Notes: generated by a model not told the origin, from the letters alone. Positions 7,872-15,960 are shown, counted from the first letter of the stretch. The stretch is 37,182 nucleotides of DNA from an uncultured Bacteroidales bacterium (GCA_902800925.1 CADCGD010000016.1:1-37182), one strand, 5' to 3'. Numbers and translations are program-made.

Positions 7872-9424
7872 TACTCAATAATCTCCCAAAAGCCTCCTTT
7901 ATCTGGACCAACACGACGTATGACACCTTGGTCTTGGAGTTTCTTGATATTTCTTGCGATATTTCTCCGGTCAATACCTATTATTTCAGCCATCTTAGAG
8001 GTTGAGATGTAAGGATCTTCTCTTACCAAGTCAATGATTTTCTGTGACGTTTTCTGTGACGTTTTCTGTGACGTATCTATGACGCTTCCTGTGACGTTTT
8101 CTGTGACGTTTTCTGGTAACTTTTCTGTTAACCCATGAGAATTATCTGGTAACTTTTCATTCACCTTTTCACCGTTTACATTCACCTTGGCCGCATTTAC
8201 GTTCACCTTGGCCGCATTTACGTTCACCTTGGCCGCATTTACGTTCACGTTTTCTGTGACTTTCGGCACAGTAATCTTCAGGATGAACTCGTCGGTTCGG
8301 AAGGATGGTGCCTTAGCACCATTAGCTTCCTGCTCGCGACAAATACGATCCAGGCCCTCGCCAAACTCCTTCACATAGTGATATGCTTTGAGGAATGCAG
8401 CTATCTTCGGATTACGAGAGAAGTGGGTGGTACGGATATTTGCAGGCTTTACCAGTCCTGGCAATTTGCCAGGCGATTCAAAAACAAGGCGGTCATCGAA
8501 CATCTTGATTTGAATCTCAGTTCCTTTGATGTTGTACGCTCTATGGCAACAAGCATTTACGGTCATCTCTTGTATCACGAACTCAGGATAGTCGCGACGA
8601 GTAATGAACTGGCCATGCTGTCCGAGGAACGTATGCTCACGTACCTGTGTCTCCAGATACTCAATCGTCTTCTTGACTTGATTCAGGATGGTTCCCTCAA
8701 AGGTGACATCCTTGATGACGTTCATCTCTGCACCCACCTTCTCGTCAATACCTTCGTATCTGATAAAACGGGTACGGCCACGAGGGAAAAACTTCTGAGG
8801 GTTCTTGCCAAAGAGCAGGATACAGGCGACACTGACATCCTCCTCACCTTTGTTGTTGGTCGTCACAAAGTTGTTGTTCTCGCGCAAGTACTCCATTGGC
8901 GACTTTCCATATCCCAGCAACTTGGCATAGTCAGCAACGGCATCCATGTCAATGTCATCAACCGTGGCACCATAGACAGCTGTGTCCTCATAAGAACGCT
9001 CGCCTTTGTCGTACATCAGCTGCAAACGCTCCTCGAATGTTAGTTTACGGCTCTTGTCACCAACACGGATATAGGCTTCATCAGCCTGATTGGTATGCAG
9101 GAACATGCTGGCAGGGATGTCCATCAACAGTATTCGGTTCTCATTCCCATGCTGGTCTGTGCAATCCATGTAGCTGCACTTGACAGGAATGGATGGAATA
9201 CAGAAATCGAAGGGGACGCGCAACAGTTCGTTCAGTTTCTCCGTATATTGATTGATGCCCTCAATCCTTCTGGTCTTGTCAGATATGCCGATTGCCAACA
9301 AGCCACCATCGGCATTGGCCATCGCAACGATGGGTATTGCCAACGCCTTAGAGTCTATCAGGATGCTCTTCAGGTCAAACGTCTGACCTTCTTTCCCTGT
9401 CCTTATCTCTTCTATCGTCATCAT
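7871..9424 (-). CDS. AlbA_2 (Schlafen-like) DNA-binding, ATP-binding-domain, winged-helix protein
   Basis: 517 residues. The N-terminal AlbA_2 domain (about residues 4-125) shows EGQTFDLKS, IVAMANADGGLLAIGISDKT and HTNQADEAYIRVGDKSRKLT, which are typical of this putative nucleic-acid-binding family (annotated as RNA-binding or RecG-like). The centre has a GHKL-like ATP-binding part (FVIQEMTVNACCHRAYNIKG, ESPGKLPGLV). Next is a repetitive linker encoded by perfect 21-bp and 12-bp DNA repeats, then a winged helix (STSKMAEIIGIDRRNIARNI). Proteins of this form act as regulators or as cargo in integrative elements and some are linked to defence; the role here is unknown. It heads the cargo operon with two coupled unknown genes. 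Confidence 0.88.
   Translation of the reverse strand: MMTIEEIRTGKEGQTFDLKSILIDSKALAIPIVAMANADGGLLAIGISDKTRRIEGINQYTEKLNELLRVPFDFCIPSIPVKCSYMDCTDQHGNENRILLMDIPASMFLHTNQADEAYIRVGDKSRKLTFEERLQLMYDKGERSYEDTAVYGATVDDIDMDAVADYAKLLGYGKSPMEYLRENNNFVTTNNKGEEDVSVACILLFGKNPQKFFPRGRTRFIRYEGIDEKVGAEMNVIKDVTFEGTILNQVKKTIEYLETQVREHTFLGQHGQFITRRDYPEFVIQEMTVNACCHRAYNIKGTEIQIKMFDDRLVFESPGKLPGLVKPANIRTTHFSRNPKIAAFLKAYHYVKEFGEGLDRICREQEANGAKAPSFRTDEFILKITVPKVTENVNVNAAKVNVNAAKVNVNAAKVNVNGEKVNEKLPDNSHGLTEKLPENVTENVTGSVIDTSQKTSQKTSQKIIDLVREDPYISTSKMAEIIGIDRRNIARNIKKLQDQGVIRRVGPDKGGFWEIIE
8038..8108. repeat. 12-bp tandem repeat inside the AlbA_2 gene
   Basis: TTTTCTGTGACG is repeated three times without change at 8038-8073, then in decayed form, with another perfect copy at 8097-8108. 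It encodes TSQK units of the linker just before the winged helix. The unit length is a multiple of three, so copy-number change keeps the frame. Confidence 0.85.
8160..8243. repeat. 21-bp tandem repeat inside the AlbA_2 gene
   Basis: A 21-bp unit starting TTCACCTTGGCCGCATTTAC is present in three perfect copies at 8181-8201, 8202-8222 and 8223-8243, preceded by one diverged copy at 8160-8180. It encodes the seven-residue unit VNVNAAK. The identical copies indicate recent slippage. Confidence 0.9.
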
Positions 9425-9494
9425 TTGCGTGCAAAATTACTACTTTTTCTTCAAATTGCTATACCTTATTATATATATTAACGGTTGGATAGAG

Positions 9495-11027
9495 TTATCC
9501 TATCATATCAATCACGTTTTTCAACGTCTCGTCTTCAATCTTGCGATAACGTTTGAACGCCTTGGAACCATCAACATGACCAGACATCTTACCTATCAGA
9601 TTTGGGTCGGCTACTTTGAAATACGCATTACCAATGAATGTACGACGTGCGAGGTGGCTTGCTGCAAGTTCATTGATTGGCCTTATCTCGCTTTCTCCTG
9701 TCTTCGGATTCCTAATCTCCACATTACGCGTAACGCCAGCCAATGTGAAGATGACCTTTAACGCTTCGTTGTACTTTTGCGGAGAAATAAGAGGAAACAA
9801 CCTACCCCGTCTGTCTTGGCCTTTGTATTTCTTTATCAGTTCTAATGCCTTTGAATGCAACGGAACACGAGCCTGAATCGGTTCTTCCGTTTCGTCCTTG
9901 GTCTTATGAGGTGTGTAAACTAGAACACCGTTATGAATGTGCTGTGGAGTCAGCTTTTCCAAATCACCGACTCTACAACCTATAAAACACTGAAATACGA
10001 AAATGTCGCGTAGAACCTTTAAGGTCTTAAGAGGCATCTTTGATGCTTTCTTCTTTTCTTCATCATAGTTCTTCCAGGCTTTATCAAGATCTGCATCTGC
10101 AATCTGGTTTCGCTCCTCTATAGTAATATAATAAGGTGTACCAAAAATCGCGGCACCAATCTTCAATCCATCAAAAGGTCTGTTATTAGTATCTCCTCGT
10201 TCATAATAAAAACGGAACAAAGACTTCAATCGTGACAGCATGTTTTTCACGGTATTATCGCCACGTCCTTCCAATACATGCTGCCCAGAGCCGACTGCCA
10301 AGGGATAATCTTCAAACAGTTTCTTGAATAATTCCGGGTTAGCATCCGACAGTTCCTTCTCGTTTTTGAGATAATCTGCAAAATCTTCAATGTCATTGCG
10401 GGTAACCGTATCAATATCAAAGACAAAGTTCTTGCGGGTGTCATCAGTTGCCCTAATATATCCTTCATATCTGGCAATGGCACGAGTGATGACACGGAAA
10501 GCTCGTGCATGAGATTCCGCAAGCTGTCTTTTTGTTATGTACTGCTCTACAAGTTCATAGAACTCCTTTTTCTCAACCTTCACCTGATACTTCTCAGGAT
10601 GATTGTACCTGTCAACAATATCAGAAAGCCAGTCACCCTTCACAGAATCCTTATCTGCTGCCTCATATTTTTCAATGATATGCTTTTTCAGGCTACTAAT
10701 CCGCTTTAACTGCTCCTTGTGATATACCACTTCTGGAGTTTCATTTCTTCTCCCATTAACGACCAACTCGCCGCTTTCACGTAAAGCCCATCCGAACTTC
10801 TCCGCTTCATGTAGCGTTGCAGTGTTAATCCTGTCAGGAATGTCATTGTGCAGCAACTCATGCGTTTTCTTTCTGTCAACGTAATATTCAAAGAAATCAG
10901 CATTGACATAGATTTCACTTTTTGTCCTCAAGTTGAAGACACTACCATTGAAGAATCTGATAAGTATCTCTTGTCTTCCTGTTTCTTGTTGAACCTTTGA
11001 AGAAAGTCTTAATTCTATTTTTGCCAT
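9495..11027 (-). CDS. Tyrosine recombinase (integrase)
   Basis: 510 residues, somewhat longer than the usual ~400 of Bacteroidota element integrases. The N-terminal part (to about 150) is an arm-binding/extension region, residues 150-280 are the SAM-like core-binding domain, and 300-510 the catalytic domain. The active-site set is complete: Arg352 (GCRVGDL), His458 and Arg461 (SHLARRT), His484 (MSGHVD) and the nucleophile Tyr494 (FKRYRKI). The enzyme should carry out integration and excision of the element. It is transcribed from its own promoter at 11053-11084, next to TTTTTGGCG repeats that could be its arm-binding sites. Confidence 0.96.
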   Translation of the reverse strand: MAKIELRLSSKVQQETGRQEILIRFFNGSVFNLRTKSEIYVNADFFEYYVDRKKTHELLHNDIPDRINTATLHEAEKFGWALRESGELVVNGRRNETPEVVYHKEQLKRISSLKKHIIEKYEAADKDSVKGDWLSDIVDRYNHPEKYQVKVEKKEFYELVEQYITKRQLAESHARAFRVITRAIARYEGYIRATDDTRKNFVFDIDTVTRNDIEDFADYLKNEKELSDANPELFKKLFEDYPLAVGSGQHVLEGRGDNTVKNMLSRLKSLFRFYYERGDTNNRPFDGLKIGAAIFGTPYYITIEERNQIADADLDKAWKNYDEEKKKASKMPLKTLKVLRDIFVFQCFIGCRVGDLEKLTPQHIHNGVLVYTPHKTKDETEEPIQARVPLHSKALELIKKYKGQDRRGRLFPLISPQKYNEALKVIFTLAGVTRNVEIRNPKTGESEIRPINELAASHLARRTFIGNAYFKVADPNLIGKMSGHVDGSKAFKRYRKIEDETLKNVIDMIG

Positions 11028-11052
11028 AATTCGATATATTTGTAACTGGCTG

Positions 11053-11084
11053 CAAAGTTACAAAATCATCATAAACAAACCAAA
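11053..11084 (-). promoter_or_regulatory. Integrase promoter
   Basis: On the minus strand TTTG (11081-11084), 20 bp, TAACTTTG (11053-11060): a perfect fit to the Bacteroidota -33/-7 form, 26 bp upstream of the integrase ATG. The first TTTTTGGCG repeat begins 3 bp beyond the -33 box. Confidence 0.75.
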
Positions 11085-11086
11085 CA

Positions 11087-11209
11087 TTTTTGGCGCATTT
11101 TTGGCGTTTTTTACTTAAATTGGCGTGATTCAACCGAATTTTGGCGGAAAAGTCAATTTTGTAAGTTTCTTATAACTATCTGATATTTAACGTTATAGTA
11201 TTTTTGGCG
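11087..11209 (+). repeat. TTTTTGGCG repeats upstream of the integrase
   Basis: Copies at 11087-11095, 11098-11106, 11117-11125 (AAATTGGCG), 11137-11146 (AATTTTGGCG) and 11201-11209, all in one orientation. The GGCG cores are 11, 19, 21 and 63 bp apart, near whole helical turns, which suits binding sites on one DNA face. Confidence 0.75.
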
Positions 11210-11230
11210 TCGGTTCGATTAAGAAAATTG

Positions 11231-11248
11231 TGTCGCAAGTGTCGACAC
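11231..11248 (+). repeat. TGTCG iteron pair at the right end of the element
   Basis: TGTCGCAAG (11231-11239) is followed directly by TGTCGACAC (11240-11248), a 9-bp period with the same TGTCGCA core as the arrays at 2716-2936. The outer bases also pair (TTGTGTCG with CGACACAA). Confidence 0.6.
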
Positions 11249-11296
11249 AAGAAAAGAGCGCTAGCAACACGGTGTTGTCAGCGCTCTTTTCTTTTT
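11249..11296 (-). terminator. Strong terminator hairpin of the DUF3857 gene
   Basis: AAGAAAAGAGCGCT (11249-11262) pairs with AGCGCTCTTTTCTT (11280-11293). The inner CAACAC and GTGTTG also pair. In the minus-strand transcript the stem ends in a U-rich flank. It lies 14 bp after the stop codon at 11310 and separates the chromosome from the element. Confidence 0.75.
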
Positions 11297-11309
11297 CCCG
11301 GCAGTCAGG

Positions 11310-13337
11310 TTACATCTTCTTGATGACTAACTGTTCGGTGGTATATTTGATGACATCGTCGAAGATGAGATGCAGGTCGGCATAGCTCTTCTCTGAATGG
11401 ACTATCTTGTTGATGCTGAACTGACAGCTCAGCTGCACCTTTCCATTACCAGTAGTGGTCAGAATACGACCCTCAAGACCCTTATCCTGCGTAATAACGG
11501 TGGTGTTACGCTGTTCACTCTCTACCATATAGCCTTCCGGCAAGGTGATATTGACAACGACACGGTGCGTTCCCAGACTATGGAACTCTACAGGCATCTT
11601 ACGGATGTCAGCACTGAAGGGATTGTTGGCAATAACTGTTGGGAAGGGACAAATCTTGATGGTGTTGCCCTCGACCTGACCCTTGCGGGTAAACGGTATC
11701 TCCTCAGTAACATCGGGGGCAAAGGCATTGATACCCTTACTGTTGCGATAGTTCATGGCAGCAAGGCCCTCGTAGCGGGTGGTCTGCGTACCCGTCAGTG
11801 TACCGTCAGCAGCCAACTGGGCATTGATGATAGTGTTCTTTTGCGACTTCGACAGCTTCTGCAGGTTTACCCACGTACTACGGTTCTTTTTCAGTACCAG
11901 TCGGGCACGCTCCACCAACAGCGGTTCGGCGAGGACATTCAGGTAGCCATTCTTTGACGAAGCATCCAGATAGACATTAGCACCTGCAGGCATGACCACA
12001 GCAACGATGAAGGTGGACAGCTTGCGAATGGCGGGGAAATTATAGGGCAACAGGCCCAGATCGCGCGTTCTGAGAACTACAGGGGCGGCCGTGAGTCCCA
12101 CCTCGTTGAACGACTGTATCAGCAGCAGGTTGATATCAGCATTGGAGCCACCCTGTTTCTTCAAGGTCTCAGAGGTAGCGGCTGGACTCATCTCGTACTT
12201 TCCGTTCCACGTCACCTTGCTCATCACCAGATTAAACACTGCCTCAGCACGCTGACGCAGGTCGGCAATTTCGGCAATCTTGGCATCCTTCAGTTCTTTA
12301 GACAACGGACTGCGGTCGTTCAGGTGTATACCCAAATCATCTGAAGTGAGAATCATCTCGTCAATCTGTTCCCAGGTGCGAGCATAGTCCATCTGTCCCA
12401 TTCCTGGAAGGCGGTACTGCTTCAGCTCGGCAGTGATGCCCGCACAGTAGTCCTGGACATTCCACACATAGTCGTCTTTCGGCATGGCTATCAGGTTACG
12501 TCCTACATAGACATAGTGGTTGGTCCTTACCTGCGAATGCTTGGCCAAGGGATCGCTATCTAACTTAAAAGTCAGTGAACCGGCCGTACAGGTATATGTC
12601 AGACGCTGGATACCGTGATCCTCAATATTGAAAATCAGGTAGCTGGGGATGTTCATATCCAGTTTGGCAAAGACAACGGGAATCTCGCACTGGGCAAACC
12701 AGTCGTGCAGTTCCCAGAACACCTGACTATGGATGGTGTACTCGTATTCTATCACCGTGCCTTCCTTGACGTTAGGAACGGTAAACTCCGTCTGGTAATT
12801 GTGGTCGTCAATCTTTGTCGTGACGACGTCGCTTTTCTTCAAGGACGTCTTCACCACCTTGCTACCCTCCAGATTAAAAGCGGTAGCCTTGATGCTCTCT
12901 ACACTCTCATCGCCATCAGTATCCGAGATACCATCCGTCATGGAGACACCCTCGCCCTCGAAATAGGAATTAGAGCTACCGTCAGGTTTGGGAAGACTCA
13001 TGCCATTGGTTTTCAGACCTCTGACATTATCACCGGCTGATATTTGGCGCTGGAAAGGTACGACAACCTTGGCAAAGCGGGCACCACTGGGTTTCAACAC
13101 CTTGATACGTACCTTCTCATGGTAGTCGGCCAAGAAGCTACTCGTCTGCACCGCATATTCCACATCGGTTAACCTACAGAGCACGACAGCTTCTGCGCCA
13201 GGGTCGGCAGCATAGGTCGTCATCTGCATTTCTTCCTTGGTGGGTTTACCAAACTTCATGTTGACATTGTCCTGGGCCATCGCGCAATATACGGGCCAAA
13301 ACAGCAGGATAAAAAGATGGAAAATGTTTAGTTTCAT
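11310..13337 (-). CDS. DUF3857 / transglutaminase-like secreted protein
   Basis: 675 residues with a signal peptide (MKLNIFHLFILLFWPVYCAM, cut near AMAQ). Residues ~55-215 match the DUF3857 form (YHEKVRIKVLKPSGARFAKV, FTVPNVKEGTVIEYEYTIHS, FWELHDWFAQ). Residues ~350-450 match the transglutaminase-like core. At the place where the catalytic Cys is normally found the sequence is KKQGGSNADINLLLIQ, with no Cys, so it is probably not an active enzyme. The C-terminal part is beta-rich. Bacteroidota carry many such periplasmic or outer-membrane proteins of unknown role. It stands alone, between a tRNA gene upstream and the mobile element downstream. Confidence 0.85.
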   Translation of the reverse strand: MKLNIFHLFILLFWPVYCAMAQDNVNMKFGKPTKEEMQMTTYAADPGAEAVVLCRLTDVEYAVQTSSFLADYHEKVRIKVLKPSGARFAKVVVPFQRQISAGDNVRGLKTNGMSLPKPDGSSNSYFEGEGVSMTDGISDTDGDESVESIKATAFNLEGSKVVKTSLKKSDVVTTKIDDHNYQTEFTVPNVKEGTVIEYEYTIHSQVFWELHDWFAQCEIPVVFAKLDMNIPSYLIFNIEDHGIQRLTYTCTAGSLTFKLDSDPLAKHSQVRTNHYVYVGRNLIAMPKDDYVWNVQDYCAGITAELKQYRLPGMGQMDYARTWEQIDEMILTSDDLGIHLNDRSPLSKELKDAKIAEIADLRQRAEAVFNLVMSKVTWNGKYEMSPAATSETLKKQGGSNADINLLLIQSFNEVGLTAAPVVLRTRDLGLLPYNFPAIRKLSTFIVAVVMPAGANVYLDASSKNGYLNVLAEPLLVERARLVLKKNRSTWVNLQKLSKSQKNTIINAQLAADGTLTGTQTTRYEGLAAMNYRNSKGINAFAPDVTEEIPFTRKGQVEGNTIKICPFPTVIANNPFSADIRKMPVEFHSLGTHRVVVNITLPEGYMVESEQRNTTVITQDKGLEGRILTTTGNGKVQLSCQFSINKIVHSEKSYADLHLIFDDVIKYTTEQLVIKKM

Positions 13338-13378
13338 AGTTAGTTAGTCCAATAGTTAGTTACCCTTTTTATTATGCG

Positions 13379-13462
13379 TGCCGCGAGCGGGACTCGAACC
13401 CGCACAGCTGCAATAGCCAAGGGATTTTAAGTCCCTCGTGTCTACCATTCCACCATCGCGGC
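13379..13462 (-). tRNA. tRNA-Leu (anticodon UAA)
   Basis: The minus strand starts GCCGCGATGGTGGAATGG and ends GGGTTCGAGTCCCGC followed by TCGCGGC and A. The 7-bp acceptor stem is perfect, the anticodon stem-loop GGGACTTAAAATCCC gives anticodon TAA, and a variable arm is present as in class II tRNAs. CCA is not encoded. Length is 84 nt. Confidence 0.96.
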
Positions 13463-13488
13463 AGCAGACTTCATTACGAAATCGCCTG

Positions 13489-13520
13489 CAAAGTTATAAA
13501 AATTTTGGCACTGCGCCAAA
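13489..13520 (-). promoter_or_regulatory. Promoter of tRNA-Leu
   Basis: TTTG (13517-13520), 20 bp, TAACTTTG (13489-13496) on the minus strand: a perfect Bacteroidota housekeeping promoter 26 bp upstream of the tRNA. Confidence 0.75.
13496..13520 (-). terminator. Terminator of the argH-lipoprotein transcript
   Basis: On the minus strand TTTGGC, GCAGT loop, GCCAAA (13504-13520) followed by ATTTTTAT. The stem uses the same bases as the -33 box of the tRNA promoter. Confidence 0.6.
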
Positions 13521-13534
13521 TATTTTCCAAAGAA

Positions 13535-14122
13535 TTATCGTCTGAATACGCTGACAAGACCAAAGGGACCTGTTGTGGATGCCACATATTTGTCCAAACC
13601 AGTGTCACCCTCTTCCCCATTCTGGACAATGCCACCATTGTTCATGTCATACTTCTTGCCACACTTGCTACAGGTAGCGACACCACTGCTCTCCATGGTG
13701 ACGCGATAGTTGGGATTGACGGTATTGTTCTCACGGCGCACACAGTTAGGACACTGTACGTCGTAACCCACAAAGCCACCATAAGGACCATCAGTATTCA
13801 GCGTCTGGAAACCCACAATGATACCGTTGTTCAAGCCTAGAATGAACTTAGCCTCTACTTCCTCAGCTGTTTCTTGCTGCTTTGACGTCTGACCGAGATT
13901 ATTCTCAAAGGCAATATAGTGGACGCCAGCACGGGTATGCTCAGAAATCAAGCAGAACACACCACGCGAATTGGCTTCTAATGCCGATGCCAACGTAGGA
14001 TCATTATGAATCATGTTGTTATACGAGAAGCGGCACGCATGGGTAGAATACTCATCGTCAGCCTTGCAACTCGTCAAGAGCCAACAGCTAAAAGCCAAAA
14101 GGCAAAAGCCAAGGTTTCTCAT
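13535..14122 (-). CDS. Putative lipoprotein with a four-Cys zinc-ribbon-like site
   Basis: 195 residues. MRNLGFCLLAFSCWLLTSCK is a lipoprotein signal with the acylated Cys19. The C-terminal half contains CPNC and, about 35 residues on, CSKCGKKYDMNNGGIV. This resembles Rieske-type folds but lacks the His ligands, so a metal ribbon is more likely than an iron-sulphur centre. It overlaps the end of argH by 4 bp (ATGA) and is the last gene of a leftward pyrE-SRPBCC-argH group. Function unknown. Confidence 0.75.
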   Translation of the reverse strand: MRNLGFCLLAFSCWLLTSCKADDEYSTHACRFSYNNMIHNDPTLASALEANSRGVFCLISEHTRAGVHYIAFENNLGQTSKQQETAEEVEAKFILGLNNGIIVGFQTLNTDGPYGGFVGYDVQCPNCVRRENNTVNPNYRVTMESSGVATCSKCGKKYDMNNGGIVQNGEEGDTGLDKYVASTTGPFGLVSVFRR

Positions 14123-15456
14123 CTTAACAGTTTTTTCTCTGCGTCTTTCATGCGCTCGAAGGCAAAACCATCAAACACCTGAGTCATCAGAGCACTGATA
14201 CGGTCGTTGCATAGGTTGCCGATAGAGCCCTCGTGAGTATGATGGATATCCTTGTTGGGACGGAAGGTACCAGCCTCAATCTCCAAGCCTACCTGTTTGT
14301 AGGCGTCTCTGAAGGGTAAACCTTCAGACGCACGCTTGTTTACTTCCTCCACAGAGAACATCGGGTCGTACATGGGATTGTCGAGGATGTCTTCGCGTAC
14401 CTCTATCTTATTAATAATGTAGGCCGCCATCTGCAGACAGTCCTTCAGTTCGTCGAAGGCTGGCAGGAACACCTCCTTGATGATTTGCAGGTCGCGGAAG
14501 TAACCTACGGGCAAGTTATTCATGATGAGTGTCACCTGCTGGGGCAGTGCCTGAATCTTGTTACACTTGGCACGAATCAGTTCAAAGACGTCGGGGTTTT
14601 TCTTGTGGGGCATGATACTTGAACCTGTCGTACACTCCTTGGGCAGCTTGACAAACGAAAAGTTCTGCGAATTGAACAGGCAGGCGTCGAACGCCATCTT
14701 GGCCAACGTGCCGGCAATGGTAGCCAGTGCAAAGCCTACGTTGCGCTCCGTCTTGCCACGTCCCATCTGGGCATAGACGACGTTATAGTTCATGGAGTCG
14801 AAGCCCAGCAGGTCGGTAGTCATCTGACGATTCAATGGGAACGAAGAGCCATAGCCCGCAGCACTGCCGAGGGGATTGCGGTTGGTCATCTTGTAGGCAG
14901 CCTGCAAAAACAGCATATCGTCTGTCAACGACTCTGCATAGGCGCCAAACCACAGTCCGAACGATGAGGGCATAGCCACCTGTAAGTGGGTGTAGCCAGG
15001 CATCAGAACCTGTTTATACTGTTCGCTCTTCTGGATGAGTTCGTCGAAGAGCACCTTGACAGCCTCTGCCACCTCCATCAGTTCGTGGCGGGTAAAGAGT
15101 TTCAGGTCTACCAGCACCTGGTCGTTGCGTGAACGACCGGAATGTATCTTCTTGCCCATGTCGCCCAACTTGCGAGTCAGCATCAGCTCCACCTGTGAGT
15201 GGACGTCCTCAACGCCCTCCTCAATGACGAACTCACCACGCTGAGCCAGTTGATAGATGTTCTTCAACTCCGCCAACAACTGAGGCAGTTCATCCTTGCC
15301 GATGAGTCCGATACTCTCAAGCATGGTGATATGAGCCATAGAGCCCAGCACATCGTACTTCGCCAGATAGAGGTCCATCTCGCGGTCGCGACCAACGGTG
15401 AAGCGTTCAATCTCTGCATTCACCTCGAAATTCTTTTCCCACAATTTATTAGCCAT
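14119..15456 (-). CDS. argH: Argininosuccinate lyase
   Basis: 445 residues, the usual length. It splits argininosuccinate into arginine and fumarate, the last step of arginine synthesis, in the cytoplasm. Seen in the sequence: SGRSRNDQ (106-113, substrate binding), GYTHLQVAMPS with the active-site His at 156, NPLGSAAGYGSSF (194-206) and the family signature GSSIMPHKKNPD (278-289) with the catalytic Ser loop. The gene is in a leftward group with pyrE and an SRPBCC gene; no argininosuccinate synthase is in the window. Confidence 0.97.
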   Translation of the reverse strand: MANKLWEKNFEVNAEIERFTVGRDREMDLYLAKYDVLGSMAHITMLESIGLIGKDELPQLLAELKNIYQLAQRGEFVIEEGVEDVHSQVELMLTRKLGDMGKKIHSGRSRNDQVLVDLKLFTRHELMEVAEAVKVLFDELIQKSEQYKQVLMPGYTHLQVAMPSSFGLWFGAYAESLTDDMLFLQAAYKMTNRNPLGSAAGYGSSFPLNRQMTTDLLGFDSMNYNVVYAQMGRGKTERNVGFALATIAGTLAKMAFDACLFNSQNFSFVKLPKECTTGSSIMPHKKNPDVFELIRAKCNKIQALPQQVTLIMNNLPVGYFRDLQIIKEVFLPAFDELKDCLQMAAYIINKIEVREDILDNPMYDPMFSVEEVNKRASEGLPFRDAYKQVGLEIEAGTFRPNKDIHHTHEGSIGNLCNDRISALMTQVFDGFAFERMKDAEKKLLR

Positions 15457-15465
15457 CGTCTGTTT

Positions 15466-15497
15466 CGTTATTACGTTATAACGTTATCTCGTTATTA
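15466..15497. repeat. 8-bp tandem repeat (CGTTATnn x4) between argH and the SRPBCC gene
   Basis: CGTTATTA, CGTTATAA, CGTTATCT and CGTTATTA follow each other without a gap at 15466-15497. It fills the 46-bp spacer. Confidence 0.85.
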
Positions 15498-15502
15498 CGA
15501 AG

Positions 15503-15916
15503 TTAAACAAAAGGAATCTGCGAGAGAGCATCTGCTATTTTCTCTACACCGTCCTGCAAGGGACCACTGACCATTCCTTTCAGCATGAAGGGGATGTCGG
15601 CCTTGACAGTGACCTTCATCTTGCTGGAGTTACTGTCTACGGGCAGCACCTGAATCCACAGATTGAAGGGCATCGGTGACTGTTCGGTCTCGAACTTCAC
15701 ACACTTGTTCTCCTCACGCTCACAGATGCGTAACTTGATGGTACCTACAGGTGATACGCTGACCTGCACAGAGTCGCTATCGAACTGGAAGTCCTGCAAC
15801 TTATCCTGAGGGATACGGTCACGGACACGCTCCAGATTGCTCAGGTCACTAATATTGCGATACACATCCTCTACGGGATAAGGTATCTGCTTGACGCTAC
15901 TTTCAAACTTTGTCAC
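15503..15916 (-). CDS. SRPBCC (START-like) family protein
   Basis: 137 residues starting MTKFESSVKQIPYPVEDVYR and containing the alternating strands of a helix-grip fold (VQVSVSPVGTIKLRICEREE, KMKVTVKADIPFMLKG), ending with the long C-terminal helix. These proteins have a hydrophobic pocket for a ligand that is rarely known. It lies between pyrE and argH with gaps of 36 and 46 bp. Function unknown. Confidence 0.85.
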   Translation of the reverse strand: MTKFESSVKQIPYPVEDVYRNISDLSNLERVRDRIPQDKLQDFQFDSDSVQVSVSPVGTIKLRICEREENKCVKFETEQSPMPFNLWIQVLPVDSNSSKMKVTVKADIPFMLKGMVSGPLQDGVEKIADALSQIPFV

Positions 15917-15920
15917 GATT

Positions 15921-15960
15921 CTATTTGACTATTTAACGATTTCACTATTGGACTATTTTC
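15921..15960. repeat. 8-bp tandem repeat (CTATTTnA x5) at the end of pyrE
   Basis: Five consecutive 8-mers (CTATTTGA, CTATTTAA, CGATTTCA, CTATTGGA, CTATTTTC) cover 15921-15960, fill the spacer and run into the last codons of pyrE. Confidence 0.8.

Larger units (their letters stand above)
2641..11248. mobile_element. Integrated element: primase-helicase, excisionase-like gene, cargo, tyrosine integrase
   Basis: All six genes from 2947 to 11027 are on the minus strand and the last-placed gene is a tyrosine integrase with a complete active site. The set (integrase, AlbA_2 cargo, helix-turn-helix excisionase-like protein, CHC2 primase with a helicase part) is typical of small Bacteroidota integrative elements and phage-satellite-like islands. 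No conjugation, capsid or relaxase gene is visible, so it may need a helper. The ends are estimated from the TGTCGCAC-type repeats present at 2716-2936 and again at 11231-11248. No convincing direct-repeat att site was found by eye; the only short match noted is CGGTTCG at 2641 and 11211. Confidence 0.7.

Noticed and set aside
8038-8243. Tandem repeats as a CRISPR array
   Set aside because: There are no spacers between units, the repeats are in frame within a gene and no cas gene is present.
8378-9043. 221-codon open frame on the plus strand
   Set aside because: Antisense to the AlbA_2 gene, with no independent features.
2641-11217. CGGTTCG at 2641-2647 and 11211-11217 as an att direct repeat
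   Set aside because: Only 7 bp with unlike flanks; too short to claim without an empty-site comparison.
13379-13462. tRNA-Leu as the attachment site of the integrase element
   Set aside because: The tRNA is 2.3 kb from the integrase with a chromosomal gene and a strong terminator between, and no copy of its 3' end was seen at the other side of the element.
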